Made by a program: the position numbers and the translations under genes | Shown here: positions 17,610-27,600 of the stretch, in pieces | Layout: each line of letters opens with the position of its first letter | How positions within the stretch are numbered: position 1 is the first letter of the stretch | IMG/VR virus record: IMGVR_UViG_3300030328_003630 | Coordinates: 3,095 to 32,257 of that record | Length of the DNA stretch: 29,163 bases | Strand: one strand, 5' to 3' | DNA from: a virus | Notes under the pieces: model-generated | What the model saw: only the letters and a program-made list of their open reading frames with translations | The model's database searches: none | Told to the model about the DNA's origin: nothing

Positions 17610-19169
17610 AAAACAATAAGAGATTTTGATTTAAACACAGAGCACTTACCAGCTAATGGAGAAACTAGAAAAGCAACTATAGTAGGGGATAGTGAATCTA
17701 AATTTAACTTAGAAATTGTTAATGAAGACAATTATTATTATAATTTTAACAATCAAACTTTTCAAGCTACTAAAACTGGTTTATACAACCAAGAAATAAA
17801 TAATACAGGTATATATAATACGCCTATAACATTTCCAAGTGTAGGTGATCCTGATCAATACGATATATACTTAATAGCGTTAAGTGACACTAAGCACGCT
17901 AAGTTTGTAGAGTATAGAGATAGTAGTGGAAATATTGATTTAAATTTATCGAAAGGATCAAATAGTAAAGTTTTAAAAAAAGTAATATATCAATTAAATG
18001 CTGTTACATTAACGTTAACCGCTGAAGCCCCTCAAAGTACCGCGGGTTTTAGCAGCATGTCGGTAACAACTGATTCTTTAACTCTTCAGCCTAAAAAAAG
18101 TGGTCATTATTCTTTTACTGTTACAGTTAATGCTCATGCCTCAAAATCTTTTAGAATTATAGAAGATATAAAAAATAGACATGCTAGTTCTTATATCTCA
18201 GCTGATATAGTTGACCAGCAATTAATACAAGGAGAAAATGATTTTCCCGCTGTAACAAATACAGATACTGTAGATGGTACTGTAAGTGGTGGAACCAAAA
18301 TAGTTATGGATAATAATGTTGCAGATAACATGTCTGTAGGTGACAAAGTAACTGGTTTTACTGATGGAGATGGAGTTACTGTTGTGGCCTTAAATCCAGA
18401 TGAAGATAACGTAAAGGAGTTTTCCGTTTCGGCCGCTGTTGATGCCGCAGATGGGGCTACGTTAAGTTTTAGTAACCAAAAGTTTTATAGATGGAATATA
18501 GATAATATAGTTAACTTAAAAGAAGGAATGAGACCACAAGGTACTAACGTAGTTGACGGAACAATCATATATAGTTACTCTGACACTAGCACGTTGTCTC
18601 AAGATACTCCTAATGAAACTGTAGTGCGAAATTTTGTAATACCTGCTTTGCAGGAGGTTGGTAGCCCTACTTATACTTATGGTAAAAAATCTACTCAACC
18701 TGGTATGATAACATTTAACAAACAGCAACCGTTAGCACTCGCTGGTGATACTTTAAAATTTTACGCTTATAACAATGATGGAATAAGAGATATTACTGGG
18801 TATAATATATCATTTTCAAATTTAAAATCTGAGTTAACAAAGGTAACTACAACTACAACCTCTGCGGTTTCTAATAGTGCAACAATACCTGTTGCGGAAA
18901 CTTCTGGTATAATGAATAATGTTAGTCAAATTAGTGGTATAGGTATTGATCCTAGTGCTGACGACCCTACAATAACAGCAAAATCAGCTACAAGTGGAGC
19001 TGGAAATTTAACAGCAAGTGCTGCACAAACATTAGAAGATGGTCAAACATTTACTTTTGCTAACGCTGGAACAACGTTAACAATAACGGGTGATATAAAC
19101 GTTCTTGAAGCTGGAAACGCTAATGCTACTATAGCTTTTGACTTAGAAGCCTTCATAGAAGCGTCTTAA
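17607..19169 (+). CDS. Beta-rich fibre- or appendage-like structural protein (520 aa)
   Basis: The protein starts MKTIRDFDLNTEHLPANGET, a type of opening I associate with phage virion appendage proteins. It is rich in Thr, Ser, Asn, Asp and Val, with few Cys, typical of extended beta fibres. Two similar modules stand out. One at about residues 220-300 runs from GGTKIVMDNNVADNMSVGDK to AADGATLSFSN. The other, at about 420-510, runs from SATIPVAETSGIMNNVSQIS to LEDGQTFTFAN. Both have a residue-rich turn, a '...MsVGdkVtG...' or 'nnVSqISGiGI' strand and an 'xDGxTxxFxN' end, so they are probably duplicated. The middle region (about 300-400) is a different beta segment. Position next to the tail proteins supports a surface role such as host binding. 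No enzyme motif or signal peptide is seen. Confidence 0.65.
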   Translation: MKTIRDFDLNTEHLPANGETRKATIVGDSESKFNLEIVNEDNYYYNFNNQTFQATKTGLYNQEINNTGIYNTPITFPSVGDPDQYDIYLIALSDTKHAKFVEYRDSSGNIDLNLSKGSNSKVLKKVIYQLNAVTLTLTAEAPQSTAGFSSMSVTTDSLTLQPKKSGHYSFTVTVNAHASKSFRIIEDIKNRHASSYISADIVDQQLIQGENDFPAVTNTDTVDGTVSGGTKIVMDNNVADNMSVGDKVTGFTDGDGVTVVALNPDEDNVKEFSVSAAVDAADGATLSFSNQKFYRWNIDNIVNLKEGMRPQGTNVVDGTIIYSYSDTSTLSQDTPNETVVRNFVIPALQEVGSPTYTYGKKSTQPGMITFNKQQPLALAGDTLKFYAYNNDGIRDITGYNISFSNLKSELTKVTTTTTSAVSNSATIPVAETSGIMNNVSQISGIGIDPSADDPTITAKSATSGAGNLTASAAQTLEDGQTFTFANAGTTLTITGDINVLEAGNANATIAFDLEAFIEAS

Positions 19170-19219
19170 AGTAAAAAAAGTGCAAAAACTGTGATAATAA
19201 CTATATAAAAAAGAATAAT

Positions 19220-20377
19220 ATGGCTACATGGATAAACCCAAACCCACCAGATTGGACTCAAGCTCCTCCTGCAAATACGCAAGAGAGAAGAGATTGGTAT
19301 ACTAAACATAACTTAAAGCAAGATCATACTACAGTTTTATTTGGTAGTGGTAGTGGATCTTCTGGATATTCATCGACTCAAAACGCGTACAATGAAGGTT
19401 TTGGTAGCCTTGGTGGAACTAGTATGAGTGGTTCAGATCTGGCCTACAGTAACGATGCGGTAAGTAAAATGGGGTTTGACTATCTTAGAAGAGGAACTGG
19501 AAATCCAACATCACCTCAACTAAAACAAGCACCTGATTACTTATATGACGATAGTGATATTACTTTTGTAGACAACAACCCAAGAGGAAACAATATGGAC
19601 ACGCAATATAATATTAAAGGTTTTGATTATTCATCTCCAGCTGAAGATCAGTTTGGAAGCGGTAATAATTCTCAACGTAATCCAGCTGCTACAGCTGCTA
19701 TTATACAGGGTACTGCTGGGATTATACAGGGTTTAGCGGGTAGAGAAGGTAGAAAAATTGCTCAAGCTGATGCTCAAGAGGCTTATGACGATCTATTAGC
19801 TCAATATAGAAACTTAGACACTAGTAATATATACGCGGATGTAGAAAACTTTTTTGCAGAAAATGTTTACGAAGATTTAACAGTAAATAGACAGCAGGCA
19901 GAATTTGAAAAAGAAATGTTTGAAAGAAATCAAGCAAATATAATGAGTAATTTAGCTGGAGCAGCGGGAGGTAGTGGTATAGCTAGTTTAGCTCAAGCTA
20001 TGGCAAACCAAAGCCAAATACAAGCTCAAAGAGCAGCTGGAACTATTGGAATGCAAGAATCTAGAAACCAAATGTTAAGAGCACAGGGGGCTTTACAAGT
20101 TCAAAAAGGAGAAATGCTTGCTGCACAAATGAGATTACAAGGCGCTGAAACAGCTAGAGCACTAGAGTGGCAAAGAACGATGACTGAATTAGGAATGTCA
20201 CAGCAAGATTTAGCAGCGGCTAATCAAGCTCAAGCTCAAGGTGAATCTTCTTTATGGGGAGGTGTTGGAACAGTTGCTGGTGGTATTATTGGCGCTTATT
20301 TTGGTGGGCCAGCTGGTGCTTCTATGGGTGCTCAAATAGGAGGTTCTTTAGGATCAAGTATTGGAAAAACTGATTAG
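19220..20377 (+). CDS. Probable internal virion/ejection protein with C-terminal glycine zipper
   Basis: Residues 1-155 are Gly/Ser/Asn-rich and probably flexible. A short Ala/Ile/Gly stretch (TAAIIQGTAGIIQGLAGREG) leads into long Gln/Ala-rich helices (about 175-340), including GAAGGSGIASLAQAMANQSQ and QMRLQGAETARALEWQRTMT. The last 36 residues (G347-G382) are a glycine-zipper-like membrane segment, WGGVGTVAGGIIGAYFGGPA followed by GASMGAQIGGSLGSSIG. Soluble helical proteins with such tails occur among internal core proteins that phages inject to line a channel across the host envelope, for example T7 gp14-like proteins. The next genes, an unrecognised protein and a huge multidomain protein, match the usual grouping of ejection proteins. 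The gene follows a 50-base gap with no clear promoter or hairpin and ends with the only TAG stop in the window. The role is inferred. Confidence 0.6.
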   Translation: MATWINPNPPDWTQAPPANTQERRDWYTKHNLKQDHTTVLFGSGSGSSGYSSTQNAYNEGFGSLGGTSMSGSDLAYSNDAVSKMGFDYLRRGTGNPTSPQLKQAPDYLYDDSDITFVDNNPRGNNMDTQYNIKGFDYSSPAEDQFGSGNNSQRNPAATAAIIQGTAGIIQGLAGREGRKIAQADAQEAYDDLLAQYRNLDTSNIYADVENFFAENVYEDLTVNRQQAEFEKEMFERNQANIMSNLAGAAGGSGIASLAQAMANQSQIQAQRAAGTIGMQESRNQMLRAQGALQVQKGEMLAAQMRLQGAETARALEWQRTMTELGMSQQDLAAANQAQAQGESSLWGGVGTVAGGIIGAYFGGPAGASMGAQIGGSLGSSIGKTD

Positions 20378-20402
20378 ACGTAGAATTTAAACAAATATAA
20401 AT

Positions 20403-21683
20403 ATGGCAAAAAAAGGATTATCATACGGACCAAATACAGCTCTTATATTCGGACAGAGAGACGTAGCAATGTCTGAAGCAGCTCGTAAAAGTGCTGGTGG
20501 AATGGGTTTTACTAAAGGTCTTACTGATTCTTTCATAAGTGCTTATGCTTACGGTCAAAAAGAAAAAGAAAAAAGTAAAGCTTTAGTTGATAAGTATGCA
20601 GATAAAATTAAAGTACCTAGTGGTGCGGTTCTTTTAACAGGTGAAAATAGACAAACGGCACTTGACTTTACAAGAAAAAAACGTCAACAAGTAGTTGATC
20701 TTATGCAGAAATATATACAAGGTGGTAAAAAAGATAAAAATATATTAGATGAAATACAACTAATAGAAGCATCTGTCGCTAACTTTGGAAATCAAGTAAA
20801 AGTTTATAACAAAGAATCTGGTGAATATACATTGGCTAATAGTAAAAATCAAATAGCACGAGGCAAAAGTTTTGATTACAAAAAGTATGATAATATTCTT
20901 ACTAATAATAGCTCAATGAGTGTAGAAGATAATGGTAATTTAGGTTTTACCACTAATGGTGTTTATGATAAATATATAGATGTGACTGGTGGTTGGAATG
21001 TTAATAATAATATATGGAATAAAAGCTTTTTAACATTAGATGGTGCTGTAGTTCAAAACGCGCGAAAAGGTGGTAAATTTGATGCAACAGGTATACAAAA
21101 CAATATTTCATTAGGTCTTAAAAACATGGGACCAGAAGAAGTTCAAGTAGCTCTTGAAACAGACATAACTGGAGATGATGATTTTCTTCTTAAAGATGGG
21201 AAAACAGCTGGTCCTCTTTCTTTTGAGGCTATATGGAGTAGTGGCGGTATGGACCCTAAATATTATAAAGGTTTTACACCTGAAAAAGGTGGTACTTATA
21301 ATAGCGATTGGATGTTTGATGATAACAACGTTAATCAAGCTATTAAATTATTTTCAATGTATAATACAGATGTTCTAGGTGATAGACACACTGGTAATTT
21401 TGTACAAAAAAGAAGTGATAACAACAAACGTCGTGAAGGCGCCGGTGTTTTGGGTGGTTTTAAAACATGGGCCCAAATAGATGATGTGGCTCAAGATATA
21501 AAAAATAAAAAAGGCCACACTGATCTAGCTGGTGTTACTTGGCTTTGGAGCGACAAGTTAAATACTTTTACAACTTCTGATGGAAAAACTAAAAGATCAC
21601 CAGAGCAGTTATTATCACGTAATCAAATAAAATATTTATATCCAGATATGTTTAAAGTTGATACACAATACAAAGACGAATAA
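20403..21683 (+). CDS. Unrecognised protein of the probable ejection module (426 aa)
   Basis: I do not recognise a domain. The protein begins MAKKGLSYGPNTALIFGQRD and has a long helical, basic N-terminal part to about residue 135 (KGLTDSFISAYAYGQKEKEK, FTRKKRQQVVDLMQKYIQGG). The remainder is mixed and rich in Gly, Asn, Asp and Trp, with no Cys. It includes VYDKYIDVTGGWNVNNNIWN and the run DGKTAGPLSFEAIWSSGG. There is no signal peptide, membrane span or enzyme motif. By order, between a glycine-zipper protein and a huge internal-virion-like protein, it could match the middle member of three ejection proteins, as gp15 does in T7. No sequence likeness to gp15 can be claimed from here. Its TAA stop is followed after one base by the next ATG, so the two genes are probably translationally coupled. 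Confidence 0.75.
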   Translation: MAKKGLSYGPNTALIFGQRDVAMSEAARKSAGGMGFTKGLTDSFISAYAYGQKEKEKSKALVDKYADKIKVPSGAVLLTGENRQTALDFTRKKRQQVVDLMQKYIQGGKKDKNILDEIQLIEASVANFGNQVKVYNKESGEYTLANSKNQIARGKSFDYKKYDNILTNNSSMSVEDNGNLGFTTNGVYDKYIDVTGGWNVNNNIWNKSFLTLDGAVVQNARKGGKFDATGIQNNISLGLKNMGPEEVQVALETDITGDDDFLLKDGKTAGPLSFEAIWSSGGMDPKYYKGFTPEKGGTYNSDWMFDDNNVNQAIKLFSMYNTDVLGDRHTGNFVQKRSDNNKRREGAGVLGGFKTWAQIDDVAQDIKNKKGHTDLAGVTWLWSDKLNTFTTSDGKTKRSPEQLLSRNQIKYLYPDMFKVDTQYKDE

Positions 21684-21684
21684 T

Positions 21685-24600
21685 ATGAGTGAATTTTACG
21701 AATTCGAAGGCACAACATATGAAGTAAGTCCTGGTAGACTAGAGGAGTTTATGGAAAGATTTCCTGATGCTACAAAATCTCGTGAAAGTTTGGAACTAAG
21801 ATCTATTGATCCAAAAACTGGTCAACCAATACCTGAGGGTGATTTATTAATAGGTGATGGTATATTAACAGAAGATCAAATAAACGAACAAAAAAGACAT
21901 GCTGAGGCTGAGCAAGCGTCTAGAGAGGTTTTAAAAGATTTTTATTCAAAAACAACAGGCATACCAAAGTTTATGTTACCATATGTAACTAATTTCACTG
22001 GTGGAACAGCTGGACTTGTTAGTGGTTTATTTAAAAGTGTAGAAGCTACGGCTGAAAATATAATAGGTATGTCTGCTCAAGAACAAAGAGAAGATGGTGT
22101 AAACCCTATATCTGCCGCTTTAGATAGTTTTCATGATTTCACAGATGCTTTTGATACTAAATATTATGATAAACAAGGTAGATCTTTACAGGTTGATGAA
22201 CTGTTAGAAAGAGGAGAATATAGCAAAGCAATACAAATAGGATCAGAACAAGCAGCTGAGTCAGCACCTTCTATGATAGCTAGCGCTTACAACCCAATGC
22301 TTGGTGGTGCTTTAATGGGTGTATCAACCGCTGGTACAACTTATTTTGATGATTTAGAAAATAGACCAGACGCCGTGGCTGGTGATATTATAAAAAATTC
22401 TTTAATAGCTGGTTCTTCTGAATTTTTAACAGAGTGGGCTGGGGGCTATGCTTTTAGAAGAATAAACAAAATAGGTTCAAAACTAAAAGGTACTGGTAAC
22501 GCAGAAAAAGTAGCAAAAGATTTTACAAAAGGTTATATTAATAAATTTATAACTAGAACTTTAGGTAGTGGTATTGGGGAAGCAACTACTGAATCTGTAA
22601 ACTCTATGGTTCAAGACTTAGGTTCAAACTGGGTTTATGATGAGGCTTTTGATAAAAAACAATTTGTTAGTAATGTTATAAACAGCGCTGTACCAGCACT
22701 ATTATTAGGTGGTTTTGGTGGAGGTATGTCAACTTTAAATAAACAAGACAGAAAAGATCTTTACAAGTTTGTGGCAGATGGAAAATGGAAAAGAGATTAT
22801 ATGGATATCGGTAAGCAGATATACGAAACGTCTAACGATTATAAAAATGCTGATAGCGAATCTACAAAGAAAATTTTTAAAGAGAAATTAGATAATTTAC
22901 AAAAACAAAAACAAAAACACGAGCAAGATTTATTTGATTCATTTGAAAATTTATCAGATAAAGAATTAACAGATATTGCTAAAAGAATAGATAAAGTAAA
23001 TAAAAATGCTAATATAGTTGGTAATAATAAATATTCACAAACAGCACAACAAGAAGCTGAATTAGAAACTTTAGAATTATTACAAAAAAATTATGATACA
23101 CTTGGTAGAGAATATACTAGTAAAGATATTGAAGTAGATAAAATTATTAGTGAAAGTTTAAAAGCTAGTGAAAGATTAGATCCTATGCTTAAAAAGCTTA
23201 AGGGTATAAATAGAGAAGATCTTGAAACACAAGTAATAAATACAGATAAAGAATTACAAGCATTACCTGAAAATATAAGAAAACAAGTTGAAAAAGGTGA
23301 TGGATATTTTTTAGCTAAAGACAAAGATGGTAAAGCTAAAATATATATAAACGCTAGAATAGCTGGTTTATCTGGTGCTACAAATGTTGTAGGTCATGAG
23401 CTACTACACTACATGATATCTAGAAAATTTAAGACTGATAATAAATCTATGAAACCTTTTATAGATAGTTTAAAAAGCTATTTACAAGAAAATCATGCTG
23501 ACGTTTATAGTCGTTTACAAACTAGAATAGATAATTTTTACACTAATCCAGATGGTACTATAAAAGAAGCTGCGTTAGAAGAGTATTTAGAAATATTTTC
23601 CGATTTAGTTGCAACTGAAAAAATTGATTTAAAAGAAAACGAATCAAAAGGTTTTAGAGATAATATGAAAGATATATTATTAGGTTTTGGTTTAGGTGGA
23701 GGAAAAACAGGTTTAGGTAAAGGTGAAGTTCAATTAGACACAGCTCAAGATTTTATAAGGTTTATAAGAGCTTATAATAAAAATATAAATAGAAAAAGTT
23801 TACTTGGCAAACTAATGGGTACTAAAATATTAGACGTTAAGTTAAAAAGTAAAACTTTAAAAGAAGGTAAACCAGAAACTATAGGTAAAAAATCTATGTC
23901 AGCTGCTGAAGTCAAACAAGTAGAAGAAAGAGTTACAGAAATAGGTTTAACATATAACATGAAAGGTGGTAAAAAACTTTGGGATGAAAAAGGTGCTGAT
24001 CAAGCTATAGATGAGATGAAACGTGATGGTACTATAGATAACTTAATAGCTTCTAAATACAAAGTTAGACCAGTACCAGAAGGATTTATCAATGATGTGT
24101 TTAATAAACTAATACCAGATATAAGAGGTTTTAATCCAGAAATTAACAATGATTTTGGTGGTTACTTAGGTCCTAGAATTAATTTTAGAGCAGGTGATAT
24201 TTATAAAGAAATATATGAGAAAAAAGGCCCAGCTACAGTACCTACAGAAGCTAGAACAAAAGAAGGTGAAGTAAAAGTTCAAATTGCAGCTGAAACAGAC
24301 GCTGCTATGGAAGCTTTTGAAACCGAAGATTTATCTCCAGAAGCTCAAACTGCAAAATTAAAAGAGCTAGAATCTCAAATGAGAAAAGATCTTGAGTTGT
24401 CAAAAGAAAAGAAAGAAAAAGTAATGGCAGCTGCTAGAAAAATATTTGGTCTAGCGTTGCCTTCTATTAATAATCCTAGAGTATATAGAAAAGCAGTTGC
24501 AAAAGCTTTTAAGGTAGAGTTAAAAAGTGAAATACAAGATATTTTTGGTAGAGAAAAAGAATATAATGCTTTTTTAGAAAAGTATATACCAGTTTTTCAT

Positions 24601-27600
24601 AATTTAATAGATAAAGAAACTTGGATTCAAATAGAAAGATTAGCACCAAAAGATAAAAAAATATTTGCAGAAAAAAGAAGAATAACAAAAGTTGTAGAAG
24701 TTAGAAAATTACAAGAACAAGGTTTAATAAGTAAAGATATAAAACCTGCTTCTGGCCCTAGTTTAATAACCTTGTTACCAACTCCTTCTACAAGGCAGAT
24801 CATGGCTTTTTATAGAGGTAAATATAAAAACCCAGATACAGGTAAGGTTGAAACAATGGAAGATATTTTAGGATACACTGTTGGTGAGTCAACTTTTGGT
24901 ACTAGAAAAGATGCTTTAGCAGAAGCAGTACTGGTGGAACTTGGTTTTGACGCCAGTGTAGATGTGTTGAATAATGAAAGAGAAGTTGCTGAAAGAAGAA
25001 GGGGTGTTGATGAAATAATTAATAAAGAACAACTTGAAAACGATATTGAGCTAATAGCAAAAGCACTTGATAGAGATCCAAATTTAAAGTTTAGTAAAAG
25101 CGCTATAGTTTTAAGCCAATTTGATGACTTGTTAAGCAAAATAGAAGATAAAGGTTTTAAAAATGTATTTAATATAGATGGAACTCCTAAAGTTAACTTT
25201 TATGGAAAAAGATATTTAGAAGAGGTTTATGAGCCGGTATATGAACTAGGTAATAAAGGTGGTTTATTTACTGCAAAAGAAGTAAACAAGCAATTAAAAG
25301 AACTTTTTAAAGGTCTTAGAATAAAAGCAGATAATACACTGGGTGATACCTCAGAAAGAGCAGTTTTTGAATTATTTGAAAGAGCTGATTTTATAGCTCC
25401 AGGATTTCAACTTAGTGAAAAAAAGGTTGATATACCAGCGTTTCATACTTTTGTAGGTGGGAAATTTCAAAGTGCAGATATAATGTTTGTATTAAAAAAC
25501 GCTGTACAAGTTGCAATGGAGGTTAAATTTGCTGTTGATGGTACGGTTAATGCTGGTAAAATAGGTGTAAAAAGTTTTAACTCTAAAAATGGTAAATATA
25601 CAATAGATGAATCTTTACCAGAAAACGTTAAAAAAGTAATAAGAAAAAGTTATGATAAGACCGCAAAAGTAGTTTTAGAAATGCAAGATTTACTTATAAG
25701 TGAATTTGGTTATCCTAAAACTTTAGATTTAAGTAAAGAAAAGTTTTTGTTTGACAAAAACGGTGTCGCTAAATCTCCAAATGGTAAGGTTATATATACA
25801 ATGGTCAACAACAAACCAATATGGCATGATAAAATTAAAAAGTTAAAAGCCAAATCTAACCAAACTACTAAAGATAGTGGTGATGTAGTTACTTATCATT
25901 ATAATAAAAAAGGTAATTTTTATATAACGTTTGTAGGCGTTGGAAAAGGAAAAGGAGTTTACTATATAGGTGAAGATCCGCTTAATGTTTCTAAAGAACT
26001 AGGTGTTGAGAAATTAGAAAGCAATGAAGACGGTTTTTTGTTTAAAACTAGACTTTTAACAAGTAGTGTGCGTAAAACTGTAGATGGTATAAAAGACGTA
26101 AAAGTTGGTTATAAACTAACACTAAATGGAGAGTCTGTTGTTAACACTAATAATATAGCTAAAACATCAAAATTTAATATTAAGTCTGAAAAAGATGTAA
26201 AAACATTTAAAAAAGCAGTTAACAAAAGTATACATGCTAATATAAAACATGGTAAAAGCAGTAAAACATTAAATAATGCTGTTAAAATGTCTAGATCTAT
26301 TGGTGATCCAAAGGGTATTACTGTTTTAGATTTTGATGATACGTTAGCAACAACTAAATCTTTAGTTAAATTTACTAGACCAGATGGAACTACTGGAACT
26401 TTAAATGCTGAAGAATATGCTAGTACGTATGAAGATTTATTAGATCAAGGATATACGTTTGATTTCTCAGATTTTAATAAAGTTGTAAAAGGTAAGTTAG
26501 CACCATTGTTTAATAAAGCAATGAAATTACAAGGTAAGTTTGGTCCAGAAAATATGTTTGTATTAACAGCTAGACCACCTGCTGCTCAAAAAGCTATATT
26601 TGATTTCTTAAAAGCCAATGGTTTAAACATACCATTAAAAAATATAACTGGTTTAGGTAACTCTACAGCAGAAGCAAAAGCATTGTGGATAGCTGATAAG
26701 GTTGGTGAAGGTTATAATGACTTTTATTTTGCTGATGATGCTTTACAAAACGTGCAAGCTGTTAAGAACATGTTAGATCAATTCGATGTTAAGTCTAAGG
26801 TTCAACAAGCTAAGGTCAAGTTTAGTAAATCAATGAATGATAATTTTAATGATATACTAGAAAACGTAACTGGTATTGAATCTAAGAAAAGATTTTCAGC
26901 TGTTAAAGCTAGAAAACGTGGTGCTGGTAAAGGTAAGTTTAGATTCTTTATACCACCATCACACGAGGATTTTGTAGGATTATTATACAACTTTATAGGC
27001 AAAGGTAAAGAAGGTAATAAGCATAGAGATTTCTTTGAAGAATCTTTAATTAAACCATTATTAAGAGCTGATAGAGAATTAAACACAGCTAGACAGTCGA
27101 TAGCTAATGATTATAGATCATTAAATAAACAATTTAAAAACGTTAAAAAGAAATTAAATAAAAAAACCCCAGATGGTGATTTTACTTATCAAGATGCTAT
27201 AAGAGTATATTTGTGGAATAAGCATGGTCATGACATTCCTGGATTAACACCAACTGATCAGCAAAATTTAGTTGATTTAGTTAAGTCTGATCCTGAGTTA
27301 CAAAATTATGCTGAAACGCTAAACATTATATCTAAAAGAGAAGATTATGTAAAACCTTCTGAAGGTTGGGAGGTTACAGATATAAGAGTGGATTTAGATG
27401 ATGCGACTGGTAGAATTGGAAGAAAAGAATTCTTTGCTGAATTTCTTGAAAATGCAGGGATAATATTTTCTGAAGAAAATTTTAATAAAATAGAAGCAGC
27501 TTATGGCCCTGATATGGTTAGTGCTCTTAAAGATATGTTATATAGAATAGAGAACGGTAGAAATAGACCTAGTGGATCAAATAAGATTGTAAATGGATTT

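Noticed and set aside
19170-19219. Promoter or terminator in the 50-base gap before the 385-aa gene
   Set aside because: I see no stable hairpin and no convincing Bacteroidota promoter (TTG about 20 bases before TAnnTTTG); it is only A-rich.
20375-20383. TAG stop of the 385-aa gene as a recoded sense codon
   Set aside because: Some crAss-like phages recode TAG, but here a second in-frame TAG follows two codons later. The protein already ends in a complete glycine-zipper tail, and the next gene starts in another frame with its own leader.
21175-21378. 67-aa forward frame in a second phase inside the 426-aa gene
   Set aside because: It is fully nested, hydrophobic from A/T-rich codons and lacks a leader; the host gene's frame explains the sequence.
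21658-21684. In-frame TTG start nine codons upstream for the 2404-aa protein
   Set aside because: It overlaps the end of the upstream gene. The ATG at 21685 directly follows that gene's stop, as at other junctions here, and begins the recognisable SEFYEFEGTTYEV segment.
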